Shown here one piece after another: positions 22,724-34,695 of a stretch of 64,000 bases of DNA (position 1 is its first letter; every line of letters starts with the position of its first letter). The notes beneath the pieces were generated by a model. The model had not been told where the DNA came from, did not search any database, and worked only from the letters and a program-made list of their open reading frames with translations. The stretch lies in the NCBI GenBank assembly GCA_001986395.2, contig MQVO02000023.1:124001-188000 (forward strand), read 5' to 3'. The stretch is from Irpex lacteus. Its lineage: Eukaryota > Basidiomycota > Agaricomycetes > Polyporales > Irpicaceae. Both the position numbers and the translations under genes were made by a program.

Positions 22724-25700
22724 TCAATTTTTCTTTCCTCTCCCTTTGCCCTGTGTCTCCTTCCACTGCGTAAAATATCCTCGCATATCAGGTACTGCCA
22801 ATGTTGCTTTCCCGGGGTCCCTCCAGTCCGACCAGTCGTCCCCTTCACCAATGCTTGAAAGCCAGCGATACTCACTGAATGGCTCTGGTTGAATGTCTTC
22901 CAGGAATAAGTCGTTGTGCTCAAGTATAGCTTCGACGATGGCTTGCGCTGCAGCTAATTCTCCCTTGGATTCTTGATCATATATGAAGTCCTCCTCTCCG
23001 ATGTCAAAGTCGCCGGGAGCGTACATATGGGCCCATAGAAGCATACGCGCAAGAGAGATAAAGGGCTTTCTTGGCACTAGGAGACAATCATCAGCTCACC
23101 TCTGGAACCGGACTGTTACTGGTTCACCTACCGGATTCCTTCCAGTCAATCGCAACAGCCAGGGCAATACGGCTGAGCAATCTGATACTGCCGGGATGTG
23201 AAGCATTGGTTCCTTCCTGCCTTGTGACTACGGCACATGCACGGGCTACTTCTGTGAGATGCATGGCTTCAAGGAGGTAGAAGTGACCGCCGGAGAATAC
23301 ACTTGGTTCCGGTGTGTAGACCAAGTGCAATGCTCCTGGAGGTTGAATTCTATAATGATAGTGAGAGATTCAGTCTATAAAAACCATAATTGTAGACATA
23401 CACTACTGTTCCACGTGTTATGCACGTTTGAAAAACGGTTGCAATTTCCCTGAGTTTCTCCGGCTCGGTGTTGTAGTCGACCATTTGCTTGTATGCCTTC
23501 ATCGCATCCACCATGCTCTGCGCCTTCTGCTTGGACACCACATATCCCCAAAACTTACTACCCATCTCACATCGGACCCATGTCAGATAGCCACTGGCAT
23601 CGTGGTGTGTTTGTGAAACTGCCCCAGTCGAAGCTGCAATGACCCAGGAAGCGGCTCTGATTGCATCCCATTCGATAGAGCGCAAACCTCCCCATGAATC
23701 TATAGCGATTATTGCATACTGGAAGATAGCACGCATGCCCCGCTTCACACGGGAAGTAAGGGGGGGAGGTTCTTGGACTTGGGGCTGTCGTACTCCAGGT
23801 GGTGCATTCTTTGGTCTAACCCTCTTAGGTTCTTCGACTGGGTGCCGTCGCTTTCCTGGTGATGGAGAACAACGCCTCGCCCTCTTTGAATTATTTGGGA
23901 GCTGAGATGTGTCTCGCTTCTTGGAGGATCTGGTGATGCGCCTACCGGCGGGCTCATCGACGGCCCCTTCAACGTCTACTGGAGGAGAGGTAGTCAACCC
24001 TTCTGGCGGGTCTACGGTCTTACTTGAGCTTGCAGCTCGTGTAGTGTCCTCTTCCTGTCGCATGTCCACCCCAGCTTTCTTCTGGAGAACCTTTGCCTTG
24101 GGGATAGCAGGCTCAGGATTTTGTGGGACGGCTTCCGAATCTTTGAAGGTAACTCCGCACGTGGCGTCCAAGGAATACGAAGAGGTGGCAAGCATACTAC
24201 ACAGTATGTTTACATCGACTAAAGAAGGATGTGACAAGCTACTCACCGAATGATTCCGGGGATGTCAGCGTTGATCCTGGATGCATCTAGGCAGTTCACG
24301 CTGTCTATAGGAATGCCCGACCCTTCGATGAATCCCTCTAATGTCCCGGACAAGGTTTGCGGGGCTTAATGGGCGCATGATTGATGAGTAACTGAAGGTG
24401 GATTTGACCATTGCAAGAGAACTCACGTTTGTTCTGCATCTCCAGTTTTTCGTTTGTCAATGCAGCTAATGGCATAAGCACAAAACAAGCTTCAGTAAAC
24501 CATTGCGGACTCAAGGGAGAAATCATAACCAAGAGAGACAAAGAACAAAGACGGGGGGAACCAGCATTAATCCTAAGAAAACACTTACAGCTCCAGTGTA
24601 ACAATGCTCCATTTCTATTACGGCTCAGCATCCCTCCGAGGGATGACACATTCCAACGCAAGCGGGGGGCATCCGCCATGGACAGTGTCATCCTAGATAC
24701 CCTCCCTCTGGATAATACATTGATTATCATATCCCGGAAATCTTTCCAGTCATCATAATCACTTTCAGGGGGTATTCTTCCATGGTTAGATATGATAGGG
24801 AGGCTGTCGATATCGCCCTCGCCTCCAACAGGTGTGGTGTCCCCGTCTTCGCCTGACAAAAGCCACTTGCAAGCAGTTACATGGGTGCTCTAACTTCACA
24901 TTAGATTTACAGAGAAGGCAAGCAGAGATCACTTACCTCTTTGCCGCCTTTCTGGCGTCTGCATGTGTATGGCAAGAAAACAACCCTACCATTTGGGCAT
25001 GTTATGTGGCCCATGCTTTGATAATGATCGCGGGGACTTTTGTAGTATTGAAGCATCTGCGCATCGTCTGTGCTGGCGGCACCCTCAAACGCTGTGAATG
25101 AATGAGTTTGGACCTGCGAAAGATGTCTTTGATAGCAGGGTGGCCCAACTTACCTCGACCATCGGTCAAACTTGGCGCAGATGTCTCCTGTTGCTGAGGC
25201 ATCTGCATATCGTCTGTGCTGGCGGCGCCCTCAAACACTGTTGATAGATGAGTTTGGACCTGCGAAAGATGTCTTTGATCGCAGGGTGGCCCAACTTACC
25301 TTGACCATCTGTCAAACTTGGCGCAGATGTTGCCTGTTGCTGAGGCATCTGCGCATCGTCTGTGCTGGCGGCACCCTCAAACGCTGTGGATAGATGAGTT
25401 TGGACCTGCTAAAGATGTCTTTGATCGCAGGGTGGCCCAACTTACCTTGACCATCGGTCAAACTTGGCGCAGATGTTGCCTGTTGCTGAGGCATCTGCGC
25501 ATCGTCTGTGCTGGCGGCACCCTCAAACGCTGTGGATAGATGAGTTTGGACCTGCTAAAGATGTCTTTGATCGCAGGGTGGCCCAACTTACCTTGACCAT
25601 CGGTCAAACTTGGCGCAGATGTTGCCTGTTGCTGAGGCATCTGCACATCGTCTGTGCTGGCGGCGCCCTCAAACACTGTGCTGGCGGCACCCTCAAACAC

Positions 25701-27067
25701 TGTTGATAGATGAGTTTGGACCTGCGAAAGATGTCTTTGATAGCAGGGTGGCCCAACTTACCTTGACCATTGGTCAAACTTGGCGCAGATGTCGCCTGTT
25801 GCTGAGGCATCTGCACATCATCTGTGCTGGCGGCACCCTCAAACACTGTTGATAGATGAGTTTGGACCTGGGAAAGATGTCTTTGATAGCAGGGTGGCCC
25901 AACTTACCTTGACCATTGGTCAAACTTGGCGCAGATGTTGCCTGTTGCTGAGGCATCTGCAAGCAGTCTGTAAAGGCCCAGCTTCCGCTCCCTGTGAATG
26001 GTCCAGATGAATTTACAGACTGAAGCTCTATAATCTCAACAAACCTTGGTAGTAGCTGTGACTTGGCGCATATCTCACCTCTTGCTGAGGCATTTGCAAG
26101 TAGTCTGCGTAGGCCCAGGTGCTGCTCCCTGTGAATGGTCAAGTTGAATCTACAGTTTAAACCTCTATGATCTTAACTAACCTTGATCGTATCTGTGGGT
26201 TGACGGAGGGCCCACTTGTTGCTGAGGTATCTGAAAGTGGTCTTTAGAGGCCCAGCCTCCACTCCCTGTCAAAGACCCAGGTGAATTTACCGGTCAAACA
26301 TCTATAATTCCAGCTAACCTTGATTGTATCTGTGAGTTGAAGCAGATACCACTTGTTGTTGGGAATGCATGCTGACGAAGGAATTACGGAGAGTGTTGCA
26401 ATGACAATTGAGGAGATATGCGCAGTCAGAAGTAGTCAAATCGTCGTAATTTTTCATCAATGCAGCAGCAACCTCTGGCGACCTGTCTCTGGACTCCTGT
26501 GGTATGCACTGCGTTGGTACTCCACGTTCTTCGATTTTTTGTCAGCTTATATTAATGCAAGGCAATGACATTCTTTAATCACCTCTCCAACGTTTTTTTT
26601 CATTGTTAATAGAACTTGGAATCATGTACTTGAATTGTGCATTTCGAGACCACACGAGCCTCCGTCGATTGTCGTACGGACACCTGTATGTAATGGCCGG
26701 GTTCCACGGTGTCCAGATCCTCGCATCATCTTTGATGTATACCCAGCTTGGGGTGAGCCATATATCGCCAAGTAGCCCTAATGTCGGAAGGGGTTCTAGC
26801 ACGGACTGATAAGTGACGAAGACTGTTGTGAAGCTTTTCCCCCGAGAAGACCAATATTTCCGATTATCTGGCCAATGATCCACGTTTTGGAAGTTATGCA
26901 ACATATTCCAATAGACGTATATAGGAGGAAAGGAGGACGCAACGATATCCTCTTCTGCTCGACCTAGAGACGCATCAGTGCATGTAGTAGCTATATATAT
27001 CAAGAGAAGGCTTACTCAGAGCGACATTATTCTCATAATGGCGTCCGTAGAGAAAGGAGTCAGCCAT
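22724..27067 (-). CDS. JmjC-domain protein with tandem-exon repeat region
   Basis: Putative Fe(II)/2-oxoglutarate-dependent JmjC oxygenase of a family expanded in Agaricomycetes; the substrate is unknown. It starts at 27,067 (MADSFLYGRHY), and exon 2 (26,583-26,963) encodes a Trp-rich domain (GDIWLTPSWVYI, RRLVWSRNAQFKYM). The middle is an array of about nine 28-residue exon repeats (25,154-26,402). Next come 24,937-25,091, 24,589-24,865, 24,427-24,465 and an exon with GSGIPIDSVNCLDASRINAD. A disordered basic stretch follows (RRITRSSKKR), then the JmjC core: QTHHDASGYLTW holds the H-x-D pair, GSKFWGY follows, and after an intron comes PPGALHLVYTPEP with the third ligand in SGGHFYL. The stop is at 22,724. 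Reading phase is kept at every junction checked, so the gene looks intact, at roughly 1,050 aa. A family role in histone or protein hydroxylation is inference. Confidence 0.75.
25154..26402 (-). repeat. Tandem array of exon-intron units inside the JmjC gene
   Basis: Homologous exons lie at 25154-25237, 25300-25383, 25446-25529, 25592-25699, 25762-25845, 25908-25991, 26045-26128, 26182-26265 and from 26,319 on. Each is 84 bp (28 codons), except 25592-25699, which has a 24-bp internal duplication. All sit between phase-1 introns of about 53-62 bp with conserved GT and AG ends. The low-coordinate units (period 146 bp) are almost identical, introns included, and encode FEGAASTDDAQMPQQQ and ATSAPSLTDGQ. 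The units nearer the gene start have diverged (GSGSWAFTDCLQ, SSTWAYADYLQ, SGGWASKDHFQ) but keep length and phase. The following exon (to 25,091) starts with the same motif. Confidence 0.85.
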
Positions 27068-27156
27068 TGTGAATACCGACCACGGCGACGTGCTGCACAA
27101 TGTTAAGAAAGCCCGCGAACTTTGTAGTCTGCTGCCAGCACGGCGCGCTTCGCTAC

Positions 27157-27441
27157 GTCGATCTAGATACCACTGACATAGCACCTACCTGTGATGCCAA
27201 CACGGCGTTCGCCGACAGTGTTACTTACCAGGTCGATCTAGATACCACTGACATAGCACCTACCTGTGATGCCAACACGGCGTTCGCCGACAGTGTTACT
27301 TACCAGGTCGATCTAGATACCACTGACATAGCACCTACCTGTGATGCCAACACGGCGTTCGCCGACAGTGTTACTTGCCAGGTCGATCTAGATACCACTG
27401 ACATAGCACCTACCTGTGATGCCAACACGGCGTTCGCCGTC
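27157..27441. repeat. 75-bp minisatellite, 3.8 copies
   Basis: Units start at 27,157, 27,232, 27,307 and 27,382; the last is partial. They are nearly identical. Read on the + strand, the array is open and encodes a 25-residue repeat (VDLDTTDIAPTCDANTAFAD...), but the open frame has no gene context. It begins 90 bp upstream of the start codon of the divergent JmjC gene, so it lies in that gene's promoter region. Confidence 0.9.
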
Positions 27442-27790
27442 TATCCAACACGGTGCGATTGGAATTTGATCTTGGGTTTCTCGTGAACTTGACTGATTTT
27501 GGTGGCGCTCAAGTTACTTCAAGTTACTTCAAGTTTGTTTGTTAATGGCGAAGTTTGTTCAAGTTTATCGTCAAGTTAAATTGTTAACCCTCTTTTGGTG
27601 GTGTCATCGGTAGAGTTGATCGTGAGAGACATCCGTCCGCCGAAGTCGAGGAGGGACGATTCGGAGCAGACAAAGCACCCTCTGCTGTTCCAAGTGTACG
27701 TCTCCCCTCCCCCCACTCACTCCCCTCACTTCTCTTACCCGTCTCCTTGCTTTTCCTCGTTGATTTGACTGACCCTATTGTGCGTAAAGA

Positions 27791-28012
27791 TACGGCGGCC
27801 CCTTCTCTCGCCAAGTCGACGTCAAATACGTCGTCAACTTAACGTTCGTTGGCGATCGCATCTACCACCACAAAGACCTGCGCATAAACCACGCTACGTA
27901 TGTACGCCGGGATCAAGACTCCGTGAACCCCCTTACGCCGGCCGATATCATGCTTCTTGGCCACGAGGACGACCTCGGACGCCTAACGTGGTGGTGCGCT
28001 CGCCAGAGGCGT
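27791..28012 (+). pseudogene. Plavaka-type transposase, C-terminal fragment
   Basis: One open stretch reads YGGPFSRQVDVKYVV, IYHHKDLRINHATYV and RRDQDSVNPLTPADIMLL, which is a conserved C-terminal block of Plavaka transposases (the LRIN-TTY and QDS-NP-T-ADIM signature). A stop-containing, unrelated sequence follows. The catalytic region upstream is absent. It may come from a different copy than the N-terminal fragments in the two arms. It is a fossil. Confidence 0.75.
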
Positions 28013-28909
28013 CTCAAGAGAACCCAGCTTGGACCCCGACCACGATATCTACGAGGGTACTCTTCCCATCGTTAGCTATAGCTATGTGAGTGCCTGTTTT
28101 CTGAACATATCTTACCGAAATACTCATAGCAATCTCAGACGTCGATAGTATGGGGGCTGCTCGCAGCCTGTCTCACACATCTCCTTGACAGTCTGTACTC
28201 TAGCTCTCGCCGCGTGTCCCTCTCATGTGCGTCCGTCGCGCGGCCTATTGCGCTTGAGCTTAGTCTACTGGCATCTAGGCGACCGCGAGGCTAGGGTAAT
28301 CGTCCGTAAGGCGAACTATCGTCTATCTGAAGAGTGTGATGTGGACGTGGGTGTCAATGAGTCTAGGCTGAAGGCGAGTGTTGTGTTTGTTTTCTGCGCC
28401 GATTACTTGCTACCATTGACCAATAGATGTTGGTGTGGCCTCAAACGTCAACCTTCACTCGTCTGCTTCTCCATTGTTCCACGCGGTCCGCTCACATTTT
28501 CCCATCCATTAGGCCCGTGAGGTACTGGAACCTTGACCTCGACTACCAGCAAGCTCGTATGCTCACGTCTCCACGCATCACCTGCCGCGAACGTCGATAT
28601 GCACCCATTAAGCAGAACATATATTTTCATGTAGTCACCACTACCTACATTGACCCCTTGCGCTGCTTCGACCATCCAGAACCGCCAACCCATCCAATCC
28701 TAAGGGCATTTATCGTAGACGAACATCTTGTAGCAATACCCGCTCCAGAGTCCGTCGTCCTAGGCGCCTTCCGTGATTTGGAGAGTCTATTTCACAGGTA
28801 TGTTATGAAGTGAATAGCTCACCTTCTACGCGCGACGATTCTAACAATTACACAGGTGAACATCACCCTCATCTCCCGAACAGTCGCAATAGTCAAGAGG
28901 AGATTAGGC
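28013..28909 (+). other. Possible coding exons, family unknown
   Basis: A stretch at about 28,510-28,798 has regular protein-like composition (LDLDYQQARMLTSPRITCRE, YIDPLRCFDHPEPPTHPI, SVVLGAFRDLESLFH) between an acceptor-like and a donor-like site. It could be one exon of a gene running into the proline-rich stretch downstream. No domain is recognised and no start was found. Confidence 0.3.
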
Positions 28910-30815
28910 ACCGTTAGATATTGAACAGGGTCCCGAGTGCGACTATTAGGCACGAACCAAGGTCAGTACCACAAATGGTTGCTCAACCTCCTCGTTATGC
29001 TTCACGACCGGTACCACAGCCTTCTTCTCCCGCCCGTGCAGACCCCCAAATTGCGTTTCCTCGCAGATCGTCTGTAGCGTATGCTCACCATGGCCTGTCC
29101 GCAGGGCTTACTTGCACCTCATATGGAATGGACGTCGTCCCAATTAACGACTCGGAGCTCATTAACTTCACATACGGCCTCGTACTCCCCACGTCTCGTC
29201 GCCGCCTATACCGCCCAAGCCTTGAGAGGTCACTTCGCTCTTCCCTCGTCCTGCTGCTCTGCATCCGTCTTCTCTCGGACCCGAACCTCAATGTCTGCTA
29301 GCTCCCTTACAGCAAGAATTCCCACACCCCGGTCAGGTTCGCACAGTTTCTGGTCTTGTGAATGGCCAAAACCAGAATTTCAACGGCACGCATCCTCACC
29401 AGACGCCGCTACATGCCAACAATGCACCCTCACCGTCAACTTTGCACCCACAACCTCCTCAGCCTACATCCCCTGCTCCATATTCACACCCTGCGAAACC
29501 TCTTCCGTCACAACCAGAACTGATACCCCACGGCATAAACCGAATGATAACCCTCCACTGGCAGTCCGCAAGGTATCCTTGCTATAAACTCCGAGTGTGA
29601 CTCGTCGGAAATATTCTCCGCTGGCTGCATTCGGACTTCCTGTGTCCAAAGTCAACTCCTCTGCAAGGACACGGGCAGCGTTAGCGGTCACGATCAGAAG
29701 GTGAGTACAGTCTGTCTGGTGATGTTATGTCACTTTTTATTCGGTACCTGTATGGCATACATGCTCTCTGCGGGAGAGTTTTATGTGAACGCGGGTCATC
29801 ACATTCTCATTTACTGCGTTTATTGTGGATGTATTACTCCGTTTGAAATCACACACGCGATGCATCTCCATTTGTACCTTGATCGGTTGGATAGCCATTT
29901 TTCCTCCGGCAAATGTTGGATGTTTGTGTTAATACGTCAACATTAACTTTCTGCTGGGACATATCATGTGTGCTGACATCATGATTGTGCGCAGCCTCCA
30001 GAGAACGTCAACCAAGCGCACGGACATACGCCTGTTCTGGCGCCAGAAATACCCGAGCCGCCGCCGCTACCTCCCTTTGACGTAGCATCGGCATCATTCG
30101 AGCATACACCGTTGCACCTTGACTTCAGCAACTGGGTATGTTATGCTGCTCTATCGATCCAAGTCATAACTTACTCTGATCCATCATCCTCCCCGAACGT
30201 CAAACAGCCACGGAAAATGCGTCGAGACGCACTTCCTGTGAAAAAGACTAGTACAATCGCTAGTATACCACCCTCTCCCGCCTCGGTTCCTCAGAGTCAG
30301 CTCCCGGAGATTGATGAGCAAGGTTTTGCTACCACTGACACGGTCAACGACACAACTATAACTCCCTTCCATCCACGTCCACTTCCTGATCAACCTGTCA
30401 AGCCATCCTCGGAAACCGAATCCACCCACCCCGCACCAGTCCCTGTACGCCCTCACACAGACCCTAGAGTTGTCGCCTTCCGTCTGTCTGCCTCACTGTA
30501 ATCCAACTCTGCTGCGTATCAGCCACCGGTATCACCTTCCCAACCACCCATCAACTCAACCGCACAAGACATGCCGGACGTTGGAGAGACCCAATTCCAG
30601 AGAGTGGACGACACCCCACCCCTCAGCCACCGATGAAGACTCGTGCTACTCAGGTTCAGCAGAATTCCCATGCACATACGATATCAGCCCGTGTCCCAGA
30701 CGTTCCTGATCCCAGCACGCGATATACGCCACCTGACCCGCATAATGGCCCTGTACGAGGACGGCCGTTGATTTTTGCAGCCATGGAGGCGGCTGTACCC
30801 ACACATCCCACGTAG
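28910..30815 (+). CDS. Proline-rich multi-exon gene candidate, unknown function
   Basis: A series of proline- and serine-rich open stretches is separated by intron-like gaps: about 29,358-29,580 (QNQNFNGTHPHQ, QPPQPTSPAPYSHP), about 29,998-30,135 (PPENVNQAHGHTPV, EPPPLPPFDVAS, ending LDFSNW before a donor), about 30,209-30,500 (RKMRRDALPVKKTS, PPSPASVPQSQLPEID) and a last one ending at 30,815 (DPHNGPVRGRPLIF). Frames change between stretches, as expected for spliced exons, but I could not build one phase-consistent model. The product would be a largely disordered protein. The reading could also be a decayed gene. Confidence 0.3.
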
Positions 30816-31189
30816 CAAAGATCAAACACCGTTATGAGAGACCGCACATGATACCTGAATCGCGCACATTGCTGCAGGCTTGCGCGCCTCCGGCGCTCCT
30901 GCCAGCAGCTTTGTGCAGCTTGTTTGTCGAAGCACGCATGACAGCAAAAAGCACAAGTGTTTGAATGGATAAATAACCCGACTAGACATAATATAGAGTG
31001 TGTAGGAGTATATGGAAGGTAGGAGAGAGAGAAATCGGAAAAACAAGGAGAACAGGCACTCACAAGAGGCCGCGAAGATGTTGACTGAGAAACAGATGGA
31101 GAAGCTCAGTCTACTCGTGTATAACGGTAGCTCATCCAAGTTACCCGATCCCCCTACATCACACTTGGTGTGGCGACTTTGGCCGCCGT

Positions 31190-32165
31190 GTTCGAGACGG
31201 GTGGCGACAAAACTGTGATTCAAGGTGAGTATGTGAATTGTGTGTTGATGAACTATGAATACTTCTCTTGCCACCTAGAAAGCGATCGCTCGTTCAGCAT
31301 TCAGAATCAGCAACGAGCATACTACGCGTAGCACGGTAGTTGGCAGTCGCGTAGTGGGTACGGAGGAGTCTGCAGGCGGGGGAGTTTCATCGGGTGCGTA
31401 CTCCGTCATTTCAGTTCGGATTCTGCTTACCTAGTTCTACCACGCTTGTCCCCTCCACGTCGCCTCCTCGTCAGTCACCCCACCACTCCCACTGCTATTA
31501 GTAGCACTCCTTCATCCGCGCCCATACCGCCCCCCTCGTTCCAAGTGCAACGGGCCCGACACCTCGCATCTGCTACTCAGTGCAGCGCGAAGCACGCTAC
31601 ACGTAGCTACCGACGCAGCTAATCTAGATGGGCCACTGAACAACGTTGAATGGATAACGAGGCGGTCTATCTTGACGCCTCCGCCCTCCTGCCATCAACG
31701 CGAGCCGTGCTATGAATAGTCTACTGGCGGGCGAAGTTTGGTTAGGTGCGTGTCGTGTACCGTCGTCTCGATGCGAAGCGCGCTCACTTGTTCATAGTGC
31801 AGCGCACACGAGGCTTGCGCTGCTGCCGTCACTCTCATTCCCTAACCCAGCACGAAGGACGACACACGCTACGAATAGCGCCGACCGTGCATGGTCTTGG
31901 CGGAGAGGGTGGGGGAGTCGTTTCGTACGTGGTGTGCTGCGCGAGAGAGAGGTGGACGTGCGAGCCGGGGAGTCGATGCGCGGGGCGAGGAAACTATAAT
32001 TCAAGGTGAGTACGCGACCTACAAATGCCGATAAAATATGTACTTACCTCGACCCCTTCAAAAGCGATCGCACAGCATTGCTCTCTCAACACGTACGTGG
32101 CACGACAGTTGGAAGTCGCGTCTCGCGCATGGATGAGTCTGCAGGCAAGGAGCTTCGTCAGGTCA
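31190..32165. repeat. Diverged local duplication next to the inner arm edge
   Basis: 31,195-31,395 and 31,985-32,165 share an order of motifs: (A)TTCAAGGTGAGTA, then AAGCGATCGC, then GGCACGACAGTTGG-like and GAGTCTGCAGG. It looks like a duplicated exon-intron-exon segment; the second copy reads VRGTTVGSRVSRMDESAGKE. The second copy ends almost exactly where the right inverted-repeat arm begins (32,162). No gene can be assigned. Confidence 0.45.
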
Positions 32166-32312
32166 GTCTTTATACCAGTTTAAGTGACTATTTCAAGTTG
32201 CTCACCTGTAATGTGGAGTGTCTCGCCTGTCCTGTACGCCCTCGTATCTACACAATATCCCAACCTCCTATCCACTTGCGGACCCTTATGCGCTATCATT
32301 TTCGCCTGTAAA

Positions 32313-34695
32313 TTTAGGTTTTGAACGAAACGGTTGGTACAGGATAGCGCGTCTGGGTGTAGGGTAGGGGTTTAAGGGGAGGTATCTTCATATAACGGCC
32401 CAACTTCATGTCGGACGTGAACGTTAGCGCTATTGGGACTAGGTGAGAAAACTCGCAAAGTTATTACGACAGCCGGAAACTACCTTGAGGCATTGACTAG
32501 GGTATAGGGGAATCACATTAGAACGAAGCCCAATTCAAAATCAGCAGGAAACGTACAAGGCAACCCCATGTCTTAAATAGCATCATTGCAAGTAGTCTTC
32601 CAGGGAGGAGATAGCCTATGATGAGTTCGGCAACGACGTTGAGACCGATTTGTTGGCTCGTGACGGCTTGAATAATGCCTATCGGGACCGTATGTATGAA
32701 TGCGATAACGAGCGCGAGCACGAATGCCCAAACCGGCATCTGGGTGGAATGCAGTTCGATGCCGATGACGCCAAAGGCGGACATAAGGGCGAAGATGCAT
32801 AGGTACGACCATTCAGGCACCTGTGAATAGTGGGACATAAGCCTTCCATGAATATCCGGCTGTTCTGCCAGAGACCGACGTGCTTGTATCATAATTTGCT
32901 TGCGGTGATATAGGAAGACGTGCACGATTGTAGCTGTATCCAGTCAGTGATATAAATAAAAGTGTTCCAAAAACGACTAACCAGTGATACTCGCAAAGCT
33001 CATCGCGTACGATGCCGCAAAACCGGGCGGCAGAAACAACGGGCTGTAGGCTTTGTACTTCTCCTCATCGAACCGGTTGTCCGTGAGTATCCGCGCGACC
33101 TTTTACAAGCCGCCTTGGTTGTCGTACGTATGTCTTGATAGGACAGGAATGAACTCGCAGTCCCAGACATTTGTGAAGTATATGATAGGGGTGATGATCC
33201 GGAAGAAAGACAAAGCCGACGGCCACATTAGCTTGAGCCCACCAGGGGGTTGCGAGCGGTGACCCAATGAAAGCGATTTGTGACCGGTCGAAAGCGATGA
33301 GGGACATACCAAGCCCGCTTTGGTAGCCGAAGAGGGCATTAATAGTCACTAATCAGTGGAAAGTAAGATCGTCTTTAGACGAGATTAAGAAGTGCAAAAA
33401 CGAGAGCCGGATCGTACCCTTCCAAGGTTTAACCCAACATACCCAAGACAAGAATGACAGAGCTGTGAATAAATAGCCAGGCATAAAGTCTGCGATAGGT
33501 CTGTGTCAATCGCCAATGCAAAGCGAGCCTTCGTTATACTCACACCACACGACAGCAGCAGTGGACGCATAGATGAAGAAACGTTCCCGACTAACGCCGC
33601 TCGATTCGCCGATGCACCATTGTGCGTGCAAAGTGTTGAATAACGCGCAATGAACCAAATTTGATGGCCAAACTGCCAAGCCTCGCTTCAGTACTACTCG
33701 GCCAAGGCAATAAGAACGAACTTACTCATCGAAGGAGGGGACACTAGAAACCGTTTTGCGATGCCACCAATGGAGAAGCCAATGAGCTGCGTGGACATGG
33801 CATGATAAATTGGTAACCAAAGTTTTACGTTTGGCCAGAATAGAATCGCTGCACGGCGATGATATTAGTCTAAGAATTTGCGGATGCCATCCGTCAGCTT
33901 TCACTATGATGAGATGAGTTAGCTGGACACTTGCTGCGTATACAGACGACGCCCCGACGCCTGCCGTAATAGTGACGACGACGTGTTCCTTGATGGAGAA
34001 CGGCCCAGAATTGAGGGAAGCGCCAAATATCTGTACTCGCGATAGGAATCGAGCCGTACGCCGGCCAACAGGAAAGGAAAGTAATTGTGCCACGAGCTAC
34101 GAGACGAGAAGTGAGGAGTTAACACGAAGGGGACATTGCACCATCAAAGAATTTGACGCTCACATTACCAATCGACACACTAGGATAGCGGAAAAAGTAG
34201 AATTGGTTGACTCCTGGTATCACTATCGCCCATATCAGGCAAAGCATCCAAGCGCATAGTGTACCGGCGGGCATATCAGGATCGTCGGCGTTGGCAACGG
34301 CAGAGCGTACTTCAGGGTAGGGGGAGTCGTCCTCTGTACTCAGAGGCATTGAGGACTAGCTCGCGGGAGCTGGCACGCGACACAATGGCACTCACCGACA
34401 TACTCGCCCCTCAGGTCCAGATTCGGGTCTCCATAGAACTCATCGCCGACTACGTGCTGTGACTGGAGACTAAGATGCCTGCGTAGAGCATCTGACACAT
34501 AGTGTGCTTACTACGTGTGCTGGAAAGAACAGAGAGTGAGCAGAAGATGAGCCACAAGGACGAAGATGTACGTACCTTCAGATCCGCCATTCTCCGCCAT
34601 ATGTTGCCCGTTGTCCCGTTTAGATGGATCAAAGTCGTAGGGGTCTTCAGTGGTTCAGTACTTGGAGTATGTGGATGTTCAGACGAGGACATGGG
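32313..34695 (-). pseudogene. Oligopeptide transporter (OPT family) remnant (right arm)
   Basis: Mirror copy of the remnant at 9685-12,067, with the same premature stop and frameshift near 33,790-33,840, the same one-base shift near 33,215 and the same loss of the last membrane spans. Recognisable blocks include SQQIGLNVVAELIIGYLLPG, GYQSGLGMSLIAFDRSQ and SPYPEVRSAVANADDPDMP. Shared lesions mean the gene was already dead when the arms were duplicated, or that conversion has spread the lesions. Confidence 0.85.

Noticed and set aside
25154..25991. CRISPR-like or plain satellite array
   Set aside because: The units are directly adjacent without unique spacers, and every unit has matching splice signals and reading phase within a gene.
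27157..27486. Secreted or surface repeat protein encoded by the 75-bp array on the + strand
   Set aside because: The open frame has no signal peptide, no credible start context and ends in unrelated sequence; the repeat length simply happens to be a multiple of three.
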